A stretch of DNA of 64,000 nt from Bacillota bacterium. Its GTDB lineage: Bacteria > Bacillota > UBA4882 > UBA8346. A program made the position numbers and the translations under genes. The stretch lies in assembly GCA_023426245.1 (NCBI GenBank), contig JAFABB010000011.1, positions 73,813 to 137,812 of the forward strand, written 5' to 3'. The first letter of the stretch is position 1, and every line of letters begins with the position of its first letter. The notes under the pieces were generated by a model that did not search any database, had not been told where the DNA came from, and was given only the letters and a program-made list of their open reading frames with translations. This document shows, in pieces, positions 7,705 to 16,623 of the stretch.

Positions 7705-10700
7705 CTATTGAACGATGACCTGATAATTACGAATTTCAACCATTCCGGCGCCCTGAACCAGATCATTGCCCAATTCTATACTGGTTATATACTGATTTTG
7801 GCTAATAATCCCCCTATCCAAAAGATAATCGATAAATGGGTCGAGCTCAAGCGGACCCCTTAAAGCCCATTGCCGTGCCACGAATAAGATGTAATTATAT
7901 CCTGTAGTACTTGACTTATACGTTATATAAACATCATAATCGATACCGTTAACCGTAATTGAGCCTATTTTATCGCCATACGGCGTAACCCCGCGGTTAT
8001 AAGTCCAGATCGAAATCTGATCGATAATATTCGCAACGGACGCCGGCAATCCTGAAACCACCATCAGTGTCAAGTCCATATTACATTTGCCTGTAGTGAA
8101 AAGATCGACATCGAAGTTAACCGTTATACTCTTCGTACCGGCCAGGAAAGGCAGCCCGGCAATTCTTCCGGTCTGGGCATCCCAAGGTTTATCCCCGTAA
8201 ACAACCTCCGGATATGCGAGAATATTGTCGGAATCGGGCCATATCCACTGCCAACCGAAGACCTTTTCCCCCGCGACCTCTTTTAAAAAGATTCGCTGTC
8301 CGCCTTCGCCCGCAACGGCTGCCTTATTCCAAACGTTGTTACTCACAACACCTCCATTATCGAGTGGAATACTCGCCCAATCAACCGGTGAACCGGTAAT
8401 CATCTGCTCTGCTCTGGCTGGATCCAGTTTTGTCCGGAAGGCGTCGATGAGAGGCTGATTGCCGGAAGCCTCGTCGGGCAAGCCGTCGTTTGAATAAATC
8501 CCCATGTAATATTCGTGGTAAGCATGGTAAGTGAAATTAACCCCATATTTCTTTAGCAAATCCAACATATCCCCGACCCATTGCACACCGCCCTTGTTTT
8601 CAGCGAAACATTCCCGGTTTACGCCGAATTCGCCGACGAAAAGCGGTACATTGTTAATCAAACCGAAGGCTAAAAGCTTCTGCAAACCAGTTTCTAAGAG
8701 TGTCTTGTTGCGCCGAGGGGGCATCTGTCCGGAGACGCTTTTTTCGAAGTCGATTCTAAAGCGGCAAATGCTGTTGGGACCGACGTTTCTGCCCTTCGCC
8801 CAACCGCTGATTTTGTAATAATGGCTATCGATGACCGGAAATCGATACCGGTCCGAATAAAGGTTGGCATCCCCTGTAGTCTGTTCGACAAACAAACACC
8901 TTGTATGCACCGGATCTAAGCTATCGTACGCGCCTGCAAAATAGCCACTGCCGTCGGCACTCCACAGATTCCAATCCATCATCTCCATTGAGGTGATTTC
9001 AACGATTTTTCGGAGATAATTCATATTTTCATCATACTCTTCAATAACTACACTATCAAAGCTGACCCTACCCGGCAGGTTCGCCGCCATAAAAGCCGGT
9101 TTTCCCGAGAAAATACCGGGGTCCGTTACCTTATATAAATCTCCGGAATAATAGGTCCAGTCCGTATCGCCTGGGGGTACCGTCGGACAATTAAATGCCG
9201 CTTCAGCCCAGATAAGATCGGAAGGGTATGTTATGACCCCGGTTTCATATCCCGGATATGTGCCGCCCTCCCCTAGTCCAGTCCAAGGAGTGTTCTGAAG
9301 GGTATAGGGAATCGGCTCATAAAAATGGAACGTATACATGGCGTTATCATCATCGATTAGGAAAAAGTTCACATCGCTGCTCCAGGAATTATAGGTACCG
9401 TTCGTGCGTTCCACGATAACCAGATGATTGGAATCAACCGAGCGGATCGCATAAACGATCTGATTGGCGAGATTCTCCCATTGCCATGCCGGTCCTGCCG
9501 GAATCGGTTCGTTAAGAATATCGTAACCCGCAATTCTTGTCTCGCCTCGATATCTTTGCGCAATGGCCTTCCAGAGCGCCACTAACCGCTTTTGGTTCTG
9601 CTGCTCATTCCAGAGCGCGGCGCCGCCTAAATTGGATTGATAACCGCCTTGAGGGACATGCATATTGAGAATAAGATAAACTCCATATTTTTTGGCCCAG
9701 GCGATATTCTGATCCAGCCAGTCCCAACCGCTTTGCCTATATTGATAGGGTTGGCTATCATCCTCGAACAATTGATAGTTCAAATAAAACCGGATGGCAT
9801 TCATATTCATATCCTTAATGCGTTGGTAATCCAACTCATTGTGGTGCGCGACCGGAGGCGTTGACGCGTTATTCCAAACTTCATTGCCGAAAGACACCCC
9901 CTGGAGCCTGATGGGTGCATCCTCGGGGCCAATCACCAACTGCTCGCCTTTTCGTCGAACAAAGTTTGGATTACATGTCGGCATACCGGAGAGAACATAC
10001 CATCCCTTTGGATTTCGCCCCTTGATTCCAAGCTTAATATCGGGATTTTCAAGGCTTTCATCCGTAAATAGGCCAATGGCCAGTTTGTATGTACCCAGGT
10101 GGTTTGTGAAGGAGAAGGAGAGATTTTCGGTTATGGATTGGCCAGGTAACCATTGTTGCGGGTTGGACTTCTCCAACCATTTTTTCTCCACAACATCCCC
10201 GGTTGTGGCGTCAAGCAATGCCACTGCCACGTGGGCGGGGATGAATATCGGCGCAACTCCCTTGTTTCTCCACTGTAACATCAGGTTGGCTGATGAGTTC
10301 ATGCCTTGTGAATCATAAATAGCCTTTTCCAGAACAAAATAATATCCCATGCGGTTGCCGGTTTCGACCAAAACATCATGTTTCTCTCGATAAAACTCAG
10401 CCGTATCGCCATATTGACCCATACTGACATAAGTTGCACAGGAAGTCGCAATATCTTGGTAAAGATAATCATCCTGCCAAATGCCCTTATCGCGCATTTT
10501 AGGATAAGAGGAACAAAATTCCAGGATTGCGGGCAGTTTATTACGATACTTCCATAGTTTACCCGCCCCGCTTCGATCAGCGATGGCGCCGTCGTTACGA
10601 CCTGCAATTCCTTGATCGATACCCCAATAAAAGGCGGAATTAAGATTATCCGTATCCGAATTGGCGGTAACTAATTGAAGATGTTTAAAAAGATTTCGAT

Positions 10701-11400
10701 ACATTTGCAGATGAAGGTTTTGATATTCCAATGCGGTAATCGTCTTCATTGTTATAACGTTATTGGGATCGATAAATCCCATGACATGGTTCTCTCCCCA
10801 ATTGCCATAACTCCGAATATCCATATAGGCGATATCCGGATTATCATCGTATCTTTCCGCCAATGCCCGCATAAATTTCTCAAGTTTTTGGAGGTAAACG
10901 GGATCATTCCAAACCGGGATCTGCTCAAAGTGGCTGGGTACATCGGTGGATTGCATATAATAGCCGGCGGCTCCCGCATCAAATACATATTTCGGCGTCA
11001 CATACAAACTAGAGGCAAAACCATTGCTGGGCATGACTCCAAACGCCAATTTTTTTCCGTGAGCTTTACAGTCGGCTATCGCTTTGTCGATGTATTGCCA
11101 CTGATAATCACCTTCCTCAGGCTCAAGCGTGCTCCAATTGAAACGAACATACCCGATGCCGGCCGCGTTCCATGTATCCTCCGTTTGATTCATAAATGGT
11201 TCCATACTGTCATCGTTGCCATAAATAGCCCAACCTTTGCCGGGATTGACAATCAATTCGCTCTTCCAATCGATTCGTTCCGGGAGGACAATCGTTTCGG
11301 TCTGTTGATCCCTGGCGCTGACCATGACGGCTGAACACAAAAAGACCAAAAATGCGGCGAAAAAGCCTAGTATCACGCGAATTACTTTTCCGGTGTTCAT
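7705..11400 (-). CDS. Secreted multidomain glycoside hydrolase (GH-A barrel/DUF4832, GH5, GH12-like)
   Basis: 1231 residues with a signal peptide (hydrophobic core VILGFFAAFLVFLCSAVMVSA). Visible order: an (alpha/beta)8 barrel around 45-350 with IRSYGNWGENH, a DUF4832-like beta domain to about 480, then a GH5 catalytic domain with acid/base Glu631 (YDILNEP) and nucleophile Glu924 (FVGEFGVN). The GH5 barrel is interrupted around 760-890 by a carbohydrate-binding-module-like insert. The last 230 residues resemble GH12 (LAYPEVVYGDKPW, YNYILFVA, ITSIELGND) but lack both expected catalytic glutamates. Likely role: extracellular attack on a beta-glucan or mannan. ATG at 11400 has AAGGAGG upstream. 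Transcribed alone. Confidence 0.85.
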   Translation of the reverse strand: MNTGKVIRVILGFFAAFLVFLCSAVMVSARDQQTETIVLPERIDWKSELIVNPGKGWAIYGNDDSMEPFMNQTEDTWNAAGIGYVRFNWSTLEPEEGDYQWQYIDKAIADCKAHGKKLAFGVMPSNGFASSLYVTPKYVFDAGAAGYYMQSTDVPSHFEQIPVWNDPVYLQKLEKFMRALAERYDDNPDIAYMDIRSYGNWGENHVMGFIDPNNVITMKTITALEYQNLHLQMYRNLFKHLQLVTANSDTDNLNSAFYWGIDQGIAGRNDGAIADRSGAGKLWKYRNKLPAILEFCSSYPKMRDKGIWQDDYLYQDIATSCATYVSMGQYGDTAEFYREKHDVLVETGNRMGYYFVLEKAIYDSQGMNSSANLMLQWRNKGVAPIFIPAHVAVALLDATTGDVVEKKWLEKSNPQQWLPGQSITENLSFSFTNHLGTYKLAIGLFTDESLENPDIKLGIKGRNPKGWYVLSGMPTCNPNFVRRKGEQLVIGPEDAPIRLQGVSFGNEVWNNASTPPVAHHNELDYQRIKDMNMNAIRFYLNYQLFEDDSQPYQYRQSGWDWLDQNIAWAKKYGVYLILNMHVPQGGYQSNLGGAALWNEQQNQKRLVALWKAIAQRYRGETRIAGYDILNEPIPAGPAWQWENLANQIVYAIRSVDSNHLVIVERTNGTYNSWSSDVNFFLIDDDNAMYTFHFYEPIPYTLQNTPWTGLGEGGTYPGYETGVITYPSDLIWAEAAFNCPTVPPGDTDWTYYSGDLYKVTDPGIFSGKPAFMAANLPGRVSFDSVVIEEYDENMNYLRKIVEITSMEMMDWNLWSADGSGYFAGAYDSLDPVHTRCLFVEQTTGDANLYSDRYRFPVIDSHYYKISGWAKGRNVGPNSICRFRIDFEKSVSGQMPPRRNKTLLETGLQKLLAFGLINNVPLFVGEFGVNRECFAENKGGVQWVGDMLDLLKKYGVNFTYHAYHEYYMGIYSNDGLPDEASGNQPLIDAFRTKLDPARAEQMITGSPVDWASIPLDNGGVVSNNVWNKAAVAGEGGQRIFLKEVAGEKVFGWQWIWPDSDNILAYPEVVYGDKPWDAQTGRIAGLPFLAGTKSITVNFDVDLFTTGKCNMDLTLMVVSGLPASVANIIDQISIWTYNRGVTPYGDKIGSITVNGIDYDVYITYKSSTTGYNYILFVARQWALRGPLELDPFIDYLLDRGIISQNQYITSIELGNDLVQGAGMVEIRNYQVIVQ

Positions 11401-11858
11401 TAGCGTTCCTCCTTATTTATCAATTTTTTGAGAGAAATAACATAATGATTGATTTATTTTCAAATAATCATTTTGACAAAGCTCTGCCAGTACCTTAGAT
11501 GGTTATATTTCGTCAAATTTACTGTTGCCCCGCAAATGGGCTGAAGGCGAACCATAGGTAAACAATTTTTTGTCAATTCAAAAATTATACAACGATGTCA
11601 TAATATTACCATTAATCTTACTTATTGTAAATATATACCAAAAACAACTAATTAAAATTAAAAAACCCGCGATTTGTGGAATTCCCAAATTTGTCGCCAA
11701 GAAAACAAAAACCGGTTGAGTCTATGAAGAGACACCCGAGTCGGAACAAAAATCGATAAATCAATACAATACCCAAAATAAAGAGCTTACTCCTCATTCC
11801 CTCCCATCTGAAAGACTTCAACTATTTTGAAAGGCTTATCCCCTTTTAAAAAATCGTC
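11401..11858. other. Intergenic region between the glycosidase gene and kdp
   Basis: No gene seen. On the minus strand 11660-11700 can fold into a bulged hairpin (GGAATTCC centre, flanking CGA/TCG and TTTG/CAAA arms) followed by six T, about 260 bases ahead of the glycosidase start. It could be a leader attenuator, but the stem is interrupted. GCCC/GGGC arms around 11526-11541 form another small hairpin. Confidence 0.4.
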
Positions 11859-11900
11859 TTTACGATTTCTTTACGCCCCTCTTCCCCTTCTTTACACCCC
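11859..11900 (+). promoter_or_regulatory. Candidate KdpE-binding repeats upstream of kdp
   Basis: Three TTTAC repeats start at 11859, 11870 and 11891, the last two extended to TTTACGCCCC and TTTACACCCC. Spacing of 11 and 21 bases puts them on one face of the helix. The TTTACACCCC form resembles the T-rich KdpE box known from the E. coli kdp promoter. A TATAAT follows at 11919-11924 but has no well-spaced -35, consistent with an activator-dependent promoter. Confidence 0.55.
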
Positions 11901-11967
11901 TTTGACCCCGGATCGCTTTATAATAAGACCAAAGTTCATGCAAACATCGATACCAGAGGTGGTGCAT

Positions 11968-12057
11968 ATGAAGGATTTTTTAGCGGATGTCGGCCTTTAT
12001 GCTATTTTTGCGGCCGTGTCATTCATGATCAAAATCTATTTTGACTATCATTCCTGA
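11968..12057 (+). CDS. 29-residue hydrophobic peptide ahead of kdpF
   Basis: Short frame MKDFLADVGLYAIFAAVSFM followed by IKIYFDYHS. It has one likely membrane helix and a charged N terminus. AGAGGTGG sits about 7 bases before the ATG. It lies between the candidate promoter and kdpF and is therefore in the kdp transcript. Not KdpF itself, which follows at 12178. It might be a further small Kdp subunit, a regulator of the pump or a leader peptide; no family is recognised. Confidence 0.5.
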   Translation: MKDFLADVGLYAIFAAVSFMIKIYFDYHS

Positions 12058-12177
12058 TTGCACAAACAACGGCCGGACCTAATAACTTAGAGACGGTAAA
12101 AAGTATTGAATCCTGTTTAATCTCTTGAGGGAGTGAGAAATCTATCGATAATAAACAAAACCGGGGGGGGTTAAAAA

Positions 12178-12261
12178 ATGGACTTAATTGTCGGAGCCGT
12201 GGTGGCGGTAGGTTTATTAATATATCTGGTTTATGCTCTAGTAAAGGCGGAGGAGTTGTGA
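12178..12261 (+). CDS. kdpF: KdpF small membrane subunit
   Basis: 27 residues beginning MDLIVGAVVAVGLLIYLVYA, with a single membrane helix and the LVYALVKAEEL end typical of KdpF, the lipid-like stabilising peptide of the KdpFABC potassium pump. A run of eight G lies 7 bases before the ATG. The stop codon is immediately followed by the kdpA start, showing tight coupling. Too short for normal gene calling but position and sequence fit the family well. Confidence 0.85.
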   Translation: MDLIVGAVVAVGLLIYLVYALVKAEEL

Positions 12262-13965
12262 TTGATAATGGATATCTTACAAATGCTCTTGATTTTAGCG
12301 GTTACTCTCATCCTGGCGTGGCCCCTGGGCCGTTATATCGCCAAGGTTTTTGGCGGGGAACGGACCTGGATGGATCCCTTGGGGCGTCCGGTGGAGCGCT
12401 TGCTCTACCGGATGGCCGGCATTGATCCCCAGCAGGAAATGGATTGGAAGCACTATGCTTTGGCATTGTTATCCTTCAACATACTCGGCATCCTATTCCT
12501 TTTCATACTCCAGCGGATTCAAGGGGTCCTGCCTTTTAATCCCCAACACTTCGCCTCAGTTCCCGGAGTTTTGGCATTGAATACGGCGGTTAGTTTTGTA
12601 ACCAACACCAACTGGCAGGCCTATTCCGGCGAAAGTACCCTTAGTTACTTGACCCAGGCTCTTGGCCTGACTGTGCAAAATTTTGTTTCGGCGGCCACCG
12701 GAATGGCGGTCGCCATCTCCCTCATCCGGGGGATTACCCGGAAGACCTGCCGTTTTATCGGCAATTTTTGGGTGGATCTGACCCGTTCCGTGGTCTGGAT
12801 TTTGCTTCCCTTATCCCTGATACTGGCCCTTATCCTGACATCCCAAGGGGTGATTCAAAACTTCCACCATGATACGGCTGTTCAAACACTGGAAGAAAAA
12901 GTCCAGACCCTTCCGATGGGTCCGGTGGCTTCCCAGGAAGCCATTAAAGAATTGGGAACCAACGGCGGCGGATTTTTCAACGCCAATTCGGCCCATCCCT
13001 TTGAAAATCCGTCCCCTTTCACCAACCTTTTGGAAATCATGGCCTTGCTCTTGATTCCCATCGCCTTGACCTTCACTTTCGGCCATATGGCCGGTGAGGG
13101 CAGGCAAGGCCATGTCATCCTGGGAGCAATGCTGCTGTTATTTTTGGTGAGTTTAGGAATCGCTTACTGGAGTGAAGCGGAGGGCAATCCTCAAATTGCC
13201 GTCCTTGGCCTTAAAGGGCCCACCGCGATGGAGGGGAAAGAAGTCCGCTTTGGTATCGCCGGTTCAGTACTGTTTGCCGCGGCCACCTCCGCCACCTCGT
13301 GCGGAGCAGTCAATACCATGCATGACAGTCTCACCCCCCTGGGCGGATTCGTCCCCCTGTTTCAAATCATGCTGGGCGAGGTAGTCTTCGGCGGTGTGGG
13401 CGCCGGTCTTTATTCCATCCTGATCTTTGTTATTTTGGCGGTCTTTATCGTCGGATTGATGGTGGGCCGGACTCCCGAATACCTTGGTAAAAAAATCGAA
13501 AGCGCCGAAATTAAAATGGCCGTGCTGGGGATGGTAATCCCCTCCGCATTAATCCTGGTCGGCAGTGCCATCGCAGCGGTAACCCGCGCCGGTTTGGGGT
13601 CGGTTACCAACCCGGGGCCTCACGGCTTAAGCCAGATTTTGTATGCCTTTTCTTCGGCTGCGGGCAATAACGGCAGCGCTTTCGCGGGGTTAAACGCCAA
13701 CACATTATTTTACAACCTGATGCTGGCTTTGGCGATGTTCATCGGCCGCTTTGGAGTCATCCTGCCGGTACTAGCCATTGCCGGTTCCATGGCCGGTAAA
13801 AAAATCATCCCGTCCGGCCCGGGAACCTTCCAAACCAAGGGACTCCTTTTTACCTGTGTTTTGATTGGAACGATCCTGATTGTCGGCGCATTAACCTTTT
13901 TTCCGGCTTTAGCCCTGGGCCCCATCATTGAACACTTGGTGATGAATGCCGGAAAGACTTTTTAA
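12262..13965 (+). CDS. kdpA: Potassium-transporting ATPase subunit KdpA
   Basis: 567-residue polytopic membrane protein that forms the K+-selective pore of the Kdp pump. All four selectivity-filter regions are visible: TNTNWQAYSGES, LGTNGGGFFNANSAHPFENP, ATSCGAVNTMHDS and SSAAGNNGSAF. Length matches the family. Either TTG at 12262 (6 bases after GGAGGAG) or ATG at 12268 (12 bases) could start translation; the spacing favours TTG. It abuts kdpF and precedes kdpB by 15 bases. Confidence 0.97.
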   Translation: MIMDILQMLLILAVTLILAWPLGRYIAKVFGGERTWMDPLGRPVERLLYRMAGIDPQQEMDWKHYALALLSFNILGILFLFILQRIQGVLPFNPQHFASVPGVLALNTAVSFVTNTNWQAYSGESTLSYLTQALGLTVQNFVSAATGMAVAISLIRGITRKTCRFIGNFWVDLTRSVVWILLPLSLILALILTSQGVIQNFHHDTAVQTLEEKVQTLPMGPVASQEAIKELGTNGGGFFNANSAHPFENPSPFTNLLEIMALLLIPIALTFTFGHMAGEGRQGHVILGAMLLLFLVSLGIAYWSEAEGNPQIAVLGLKGPTAMEGKEVRFGIAGSVLFAAATSATSCGAVNTMHDSLTPLGGFVPLFQIMLGEVVFGGVGAGLYSILIFVILAVFIVGLMVGRTPEYLGKKIESAEIKMAVLGMVIPSALILVGSAIAAVTRAGLGSVTNPGPHGLSQILYAFSSAAGNNGSAFAGLNANTLFYNLMLALAMFIGRFGVILPVLAIAGSMAGKKIIPSGPGTFQTKGLLFTCVLIGTILIVGALTFFPALALGPIIEHLVMNAGKTF

Positions 13966-13980
13966 ATAGGGGGAATTTAA

Positions 13981-16017
13981 ATGAACCATGAAAAACAAGC
14001 TCCCAAAAACCTGAACCAGGCCATGGTCTGGCAGGCCGTCAAAGAATCCTTTGTCAAATTGAATCCCAAAACCCTTTGGAGAAATCCGGTCATGTTCGTG
14101 GTGGAAGTTTTAGCGGCGATGCTGTCCTTGTCAATCATCGCTAACCTCTGGACCCAGCGGCATACCGGACTTGGTTTCAACATTCAAGTCACTCTTTGGC
14201 TTTGGGTGACCGTGCTGTTCTCCAATTTCGCCGAAGCCCTGGCCGAAGGTCGCGGAAAAGCTCAGGCCGCGGCATTACGCCGGACCCGCAGTGAAACGAC
14301 GGCTAAAAAACTCGCCGGGAATAAAACCCTCCCCACTCCGGCCGCAGAGTTGCGCAAGGGAGACCTGGTTTTGGTAGAACCGGGGGATATCATTCCCGGC
14401 GATGGTGAGGTGATTGAGGGTATCGCCTCTGTTGATGAAAGCGCGATTACCGGCGAGTCGGCTCCGGTTATCCGCGAAGCCGGCGGCGATCGCAGCTCGG
14501 TTACGGGCGGCACCCGGGTGTTATCAGACTGGATCAGGGTGCGGATCTCCGCCGATCCCGGCGAAACCTTCCTGGACCGGATGATTCATCTTGTCGAGGG
14601 CGCCAAACGTCAAAAAACTCCCAATGAAATCGCTCTGACCATTTTGTTGCTGGCCCTGACCATCATCTTTTTACTGGCTGTGGTGACTTTGGAACCTTTG
14701 GCCATTTATTCGGGGGCTTCACCGTCCGTTACCGCCCTGGCTGCTTTGTTGGTGTGCCTGATCCCCACCACTATCGGCGGACTCCTTTCCGCTATCGGCA
14801 TCGCCGGTATGGACCGGTTGTTGAAAAGGAACGTGATCGCCCTTTCCGGACGGGCAGCGGAAGCGGCGGGTGATGTCGATGTGTTGCTGCTCGATAAGAC
14901 GGGAACCATTACCCTGGGGAACCGGATGGCGACCGAATTCATTCCCGCTCCGGGGATCAGCGGGGAGGAGCTGGCCGATGCCGCCCAAATCGCTTCTTTA
15001 TCGGATGAGACCCCGGAAGGCCGGAGTATCGTCATCCTTGCAAAAGAAAAATATAACATCCGGCAACGGGATCTAACCAAGCTGGGAGCGGTCTTTGTGC
15101 CCTTCAGCGCTCAAACCCGCATGAGTGGGGTGGATTTAAACGCCCGGGAGATCCGCAAAGGAGCCACCGATGCCATTATCGCCTATCTCAGGAGCCAGGG
15201 CGGAGAAGTTCCGTCCGAGGTTCAAAAAAGCGCCGACCGGATTGGCAAAGAAGGCGGCACCCCTTTGGTGGTTGCCGAAAACAAACGGGCTCTGGGAGTG
15301 ATCTACCTGAAAGACGTGGTCAAGGGCGGCATGAAGGAACGTTTTGCCGAATTAAGGCGCATGGGAATCAAAACCGTCATGATCACCGGCGATAATCCGT
15401 TGACCGCAGCCGCCATTGCCGCCGAAGCCGGGGTAGACGATTTTATGGCCGAAGCCACTCCGGAAACCAAACTGAAACGAATCCGTGAATATCAGACCGG
15501 GGGCCATCTGGTGGCGATGACCGGTGACGGCACCAATGACGCTCCGGCCTTAGCCCAGGCCGATGTAGGGGTCGCCATGAACAGCGGTACTCAGGCAGCC
15601 AAGGAAGCCGGCAATATGGTCGATCTGGACAGCAACCCTACCAAGCTCATTGAAGTTGTCGCCATCGGAAAACAATTGTTGATGACCCGGGGATCACTGA
15701 CCACTTTTAGCATCGCCAACGATGTGGCCAAATATTTCGCGATCATCCCGGCGATGTTCGCCGGGACCTACCCCTTGCTCAATAAAATGAATATCATGGG
15801 GCTGAAAAGTCCTGAAAGCGCCATCCTGGCTGCCGTGATCTTCAATGCCTTCATTATCATCGCCCTGGTGCCCCTGGCCCTCAAAGGAGTGGCTTACCGC
15901 CCCTTGGGAGCCGGTGAGTTGTTGCGGAGAAACATGTTCATCTATGGCTTGGGGGGACTGGTTGTTCCCTTTGTCGGCATTAAGTTGATTGATATGATGA
16001 TTGGACTCTTTTCATAA
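13981..16017 (+). CDS. kdpB: Potassium-transporting P-type ATPase subunit KdpB
   Basis: 678 residues, full length for KdpB. The phosphorylation motif DKTGT has its aspartate at residue 305; the actuator TGES lies in ITGESAPV; the hinge reads MTGDGTNDAPALAQADVG. It hydrolyses ATP and hands energy to KdpA in the membrane. GGGGG precedes the ATG by 6 bases. Four genes kdpA-B-C-D follow with gaps of 0 to 30 bases, all on the plus strand. Confidence 0.98.
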   Translation: MNHEKQAPKNLNQAMVWQAVKESFVKLNPKTLWRNPVMFVVEVLAAMLSLSIIANLWTQRHTGLGFNIQVTLWLWVTVLFSNFAEALAEGRGKAQAAALRRTRSETTAKKLAGNKTLPTPAAELRKGDLVLVEPGDIIPGDGEVIEGIASVDESAITGESAPVIREAGGDRSSVTGGTRVLSDWIRVRISADPGETFLDRMIHLVEGAKRQKTPNEIALTILLLALTIIFLLAVVTLEPLAIYSGASPSVTALAALLVCLIPTTIGGLLSAIGIAGMDRLLKRNVIALSGRAAEAAGDVDVLLLDKTGTITLGNRMATEFIPAPGISGEELADAAQIASLSDETPEGRSIVILAKEKYNIRQRDLTKLGAVFVPFSAQTRMSGVDLNAREIRKGATDAIIAYLRSQGGEVPSEVQKSADRIGKEGGTPLVVAENKRALGVIYLKDVVKGGMKERFAELRRMGIKTVMITGDNPLTAAAIAAEAGVDDFMAEATPETKLKRIREYQTGGHLVAMTGDGTNDAPALAQADVGVAMNSGTQAAKEAGNMVDLDSNPTKLIEVVAIGKQLLMTRGSLTTFSIANDVAKYFAIIPAMFAGTYPLLNKMNIMGLKSPESAILAAVIFNAFIIIALVPLALKGVAYRPLGAGELLRRNMFIYGLGGLVVPFVGIKLIDMMIGLFS

Positions 16018-16041
16018 AACATGGAAGGGAAAGTGTTTCCG

Positions 16042-16617
16042 ATGTGGAAAATTTTTTACCGGGCTCTCTTATTATTTTTATCGTTGACCCTTTTAACCGG
16101 GGTTGCTTATCCCCTGGTTGTAACCGGACTGGCCCAACTTTGTTTTCCAAACCGGTCCAATGGTTCACTCATCCGTGGTCAGGATAAAATAATCGGGTCG
16201 GCTTTGATCGGCCAGGATTTTCAGAGCGCCAAGTACTTTCACGGCCGTCCTTCAGCCGCTCATTATGACGCCCTGGCCTCCGGCGGTACCAATCTGGCCC
16301 CCACCAATCAGCAACTCGTTCAGACCGTTGCCGGGCGTATCCTGAAACTTCGCCAGGAAAATGGCCTGTCCGCTAAATTTCCCGTGCCGGGTGATTTGGT
16401 AACCGCTTCAGCCAGCGGGCTCGATCCGGATATCTCGCCTGAAAGCGCTCTGTTGCAAGTTCCCCGGATAGCCAAGGCCAGAAGTCTTCCCGTAGCGGTT
16501 ATCCGCCGGTTGGTCCGAAGACACACCGAATACCCTTTGTTAGGATTATTGGGCGCTTCCCGGGTCAATGTACTGAAAATCAATTTGGCGCTGGATGCTT
16601 TAAAAAATGGAGGTTGA
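16042..16617 (+). CDS. kdpC: Potassium-transporting ATPase subunit KdpC
   Basis: 191 residues. One N-terminal membrane helix (ALLLFLSLTLLTGVAYPLVV) precedes a periplasm-facing domain with the conserved SAAHYDALASGGTNLAPTN and GLDPDISPESALLQVPRIA segments, as in KdpC, which boosts ATP affinity and stabilises the complex. ATG at 16042 is preferred; the earlier ATG at 16021 has no ribosome site, and the bases between include GGAAGGGA, although 11 bases away. Confidence 0.97.
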   Translation: MWKIFYRALLLFLSLTLLTGVAYPLVVTGLAQLCFPNRSNGSLIRGQDKIIGSALIGQDFQSAKYFHGRPSAAHYDALASGGTNLAPTNQQLVQTVAGRILKLRQENGLSAKFPVPGDLVTASASGLDPDISPESALLQVPRIAKARSLPVAVIRRLVRRHTEYPLLGLLGASRVNVLKINLALDALKNGG

Positions 16618-16623
16618 TTGGCA

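Noticed and set aside
10675..11334. 219-codon plus-strand frame opposite the glycosidase
   Set aside because: Antisense shadow of a long, well-supported gene with clear domains.
12058..12177. Possible c-di-AMP or other riboswitch in the kdp leader
   Set aside because: Looked for conserved ydaO-type motifs and a terminator pair; only a weak 5-bp pairing is visible.
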